Assembly (NCBI GenBank): GCA_958496175.1
Contig: OY292275.1
Coordinates: 63,937,701-64,001,700 of the forward strand
DNA: 64,000 bases
Origin: Sisyra terminalis
Taxonomy: Eukaryota; Arthropoda; Insecta; Neuroptera; Sisyridae
Direction of reading: 5' to 3'
A model generated the notes under the pieces. It saw only the letters and a program-made list of their open reading frames with translations. It did no database searches and was not told where the DNA came from. The translations under genes were made by a program, and so were the position numbers. Below, piece after piece: positions 63,629-64,000 of the stretch. Positions within the stretch are counted from its first letter, which is position 1. Each line of letters opens with the position of its first letter.

Positions 63629-64000
63629 ACTTAATTTACATTGGCAAGTATTGATTTTTATCTGCGGGTGTTTGCTCGTATGTATATCAACATGGGCAGT
63701 TTTAAAAATTGTTGTTTGTAACTTTGAACTAAACAAATAAATAGACAAATATAACAAAATATGAATAATTTATTTAAATAATTCAACAAGTTGTATGGAT
63801 CCAGTAGTAGATATCGGTAGATCTCCCGTTCTCAATAAAGTTCATTAGATGGGCTTATTGGTAGTTATTTTTCCGGTGGTTGTTGTTGTTCTTGTTGGTT
63901 TTGGCACTAGTGTTGCTTGCTTCTTCATTCAATATAAATATCTAGTAGATATAAATATTTCTTGCTTTGCTCCTCCTTATTTCTTTATTGCCTTTATTTG
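63629..64000. other. AT-rich flank with a TTG-rich simple-sequence stretch
   Basis: GGTGGTTGTTGTTGTTCTTG at about 63876-63895 is an imperfect (TTG)n tract. No gene, repeat terminus or RNA is apparent. Confidence 0.5.

Overview
The window is eukaryotic nuclear DNA, most likely from an insect. It has no bacterial operons, ribosome-binding sites or recognisable prokaryotic genes. The unique part is AT-rich, and its few plausible coding pieces are short and bounded by splice-like signals. It also holds a large fold-back repeat of the kind non-autonomous DNA transposons leave. Frequent GTAGGTA/TACCTA words in the unique part recall aphid and moth genomes, but I would not name an order on that basis.

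Layout. (1) Positions 1 to about 56737 are one uninterrupted head-to-tail satellite array. By the phase used here the unit is 335 bp: 169 complete units plus a final 127-bp partial unit. The array enters from beyond the left edge, so its true length is unknown. Seven units are 334 bp, two are 336 bp and the rest are 335 bp. Adjacent units usually differ at only a few bases. Linked variants define subfamilies occupying different parts of the array: GTTTATCCC throughout, GTTAATCCC at about 7.7-30.5 kb, and GTCTGCTTATCCC at about 33.9-55.7 kb. Private variants recurring at exact multiples of the unit show segmental duplications of 3 units (1006 bp), 9 units (3015 bp), 11 units (3682 bp) and 12 units (4020 bp). 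(2) The right edge of the array degrades over the last two or three units and stops abruptly at about 56737. (3) Immediately beyond it, on the minus strand, lies the best protein-coding candidate: an open frame of 157 codons whose splice-bounded core (57116 to 56793) reads like real protein but belongs to no family I recognise. (4) From 57.1 to 61.1 kb is AT-rich DNA with weak candidates: a possible two-exon plus-strand gene (58089-58194 and 58773-58900), a GC-richer patch at 59.5-59.84 kb open on both strands, and a possible 242-bp LTR on the minus strand (60422-60663). (5) From about 61124 to 63628 is a composite inverted-repeat (fold-back) element of 2.5 kb with nested internal repeats. (6) The last 370 bases hold only simple sequence.

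The many repeated open frames in the array are not genes. The unit length is not a multiple of three, they have no shared ATG start, and some units carry in-frame stops or one-base indels. I see no defence system, CRISPR array, RNA gene or multi-gene pathway. The biology here is satellite evolution (duplication, local homogenisation, an abrupt array edge against a possible exon) plus a complex fold-back transposon remnant.
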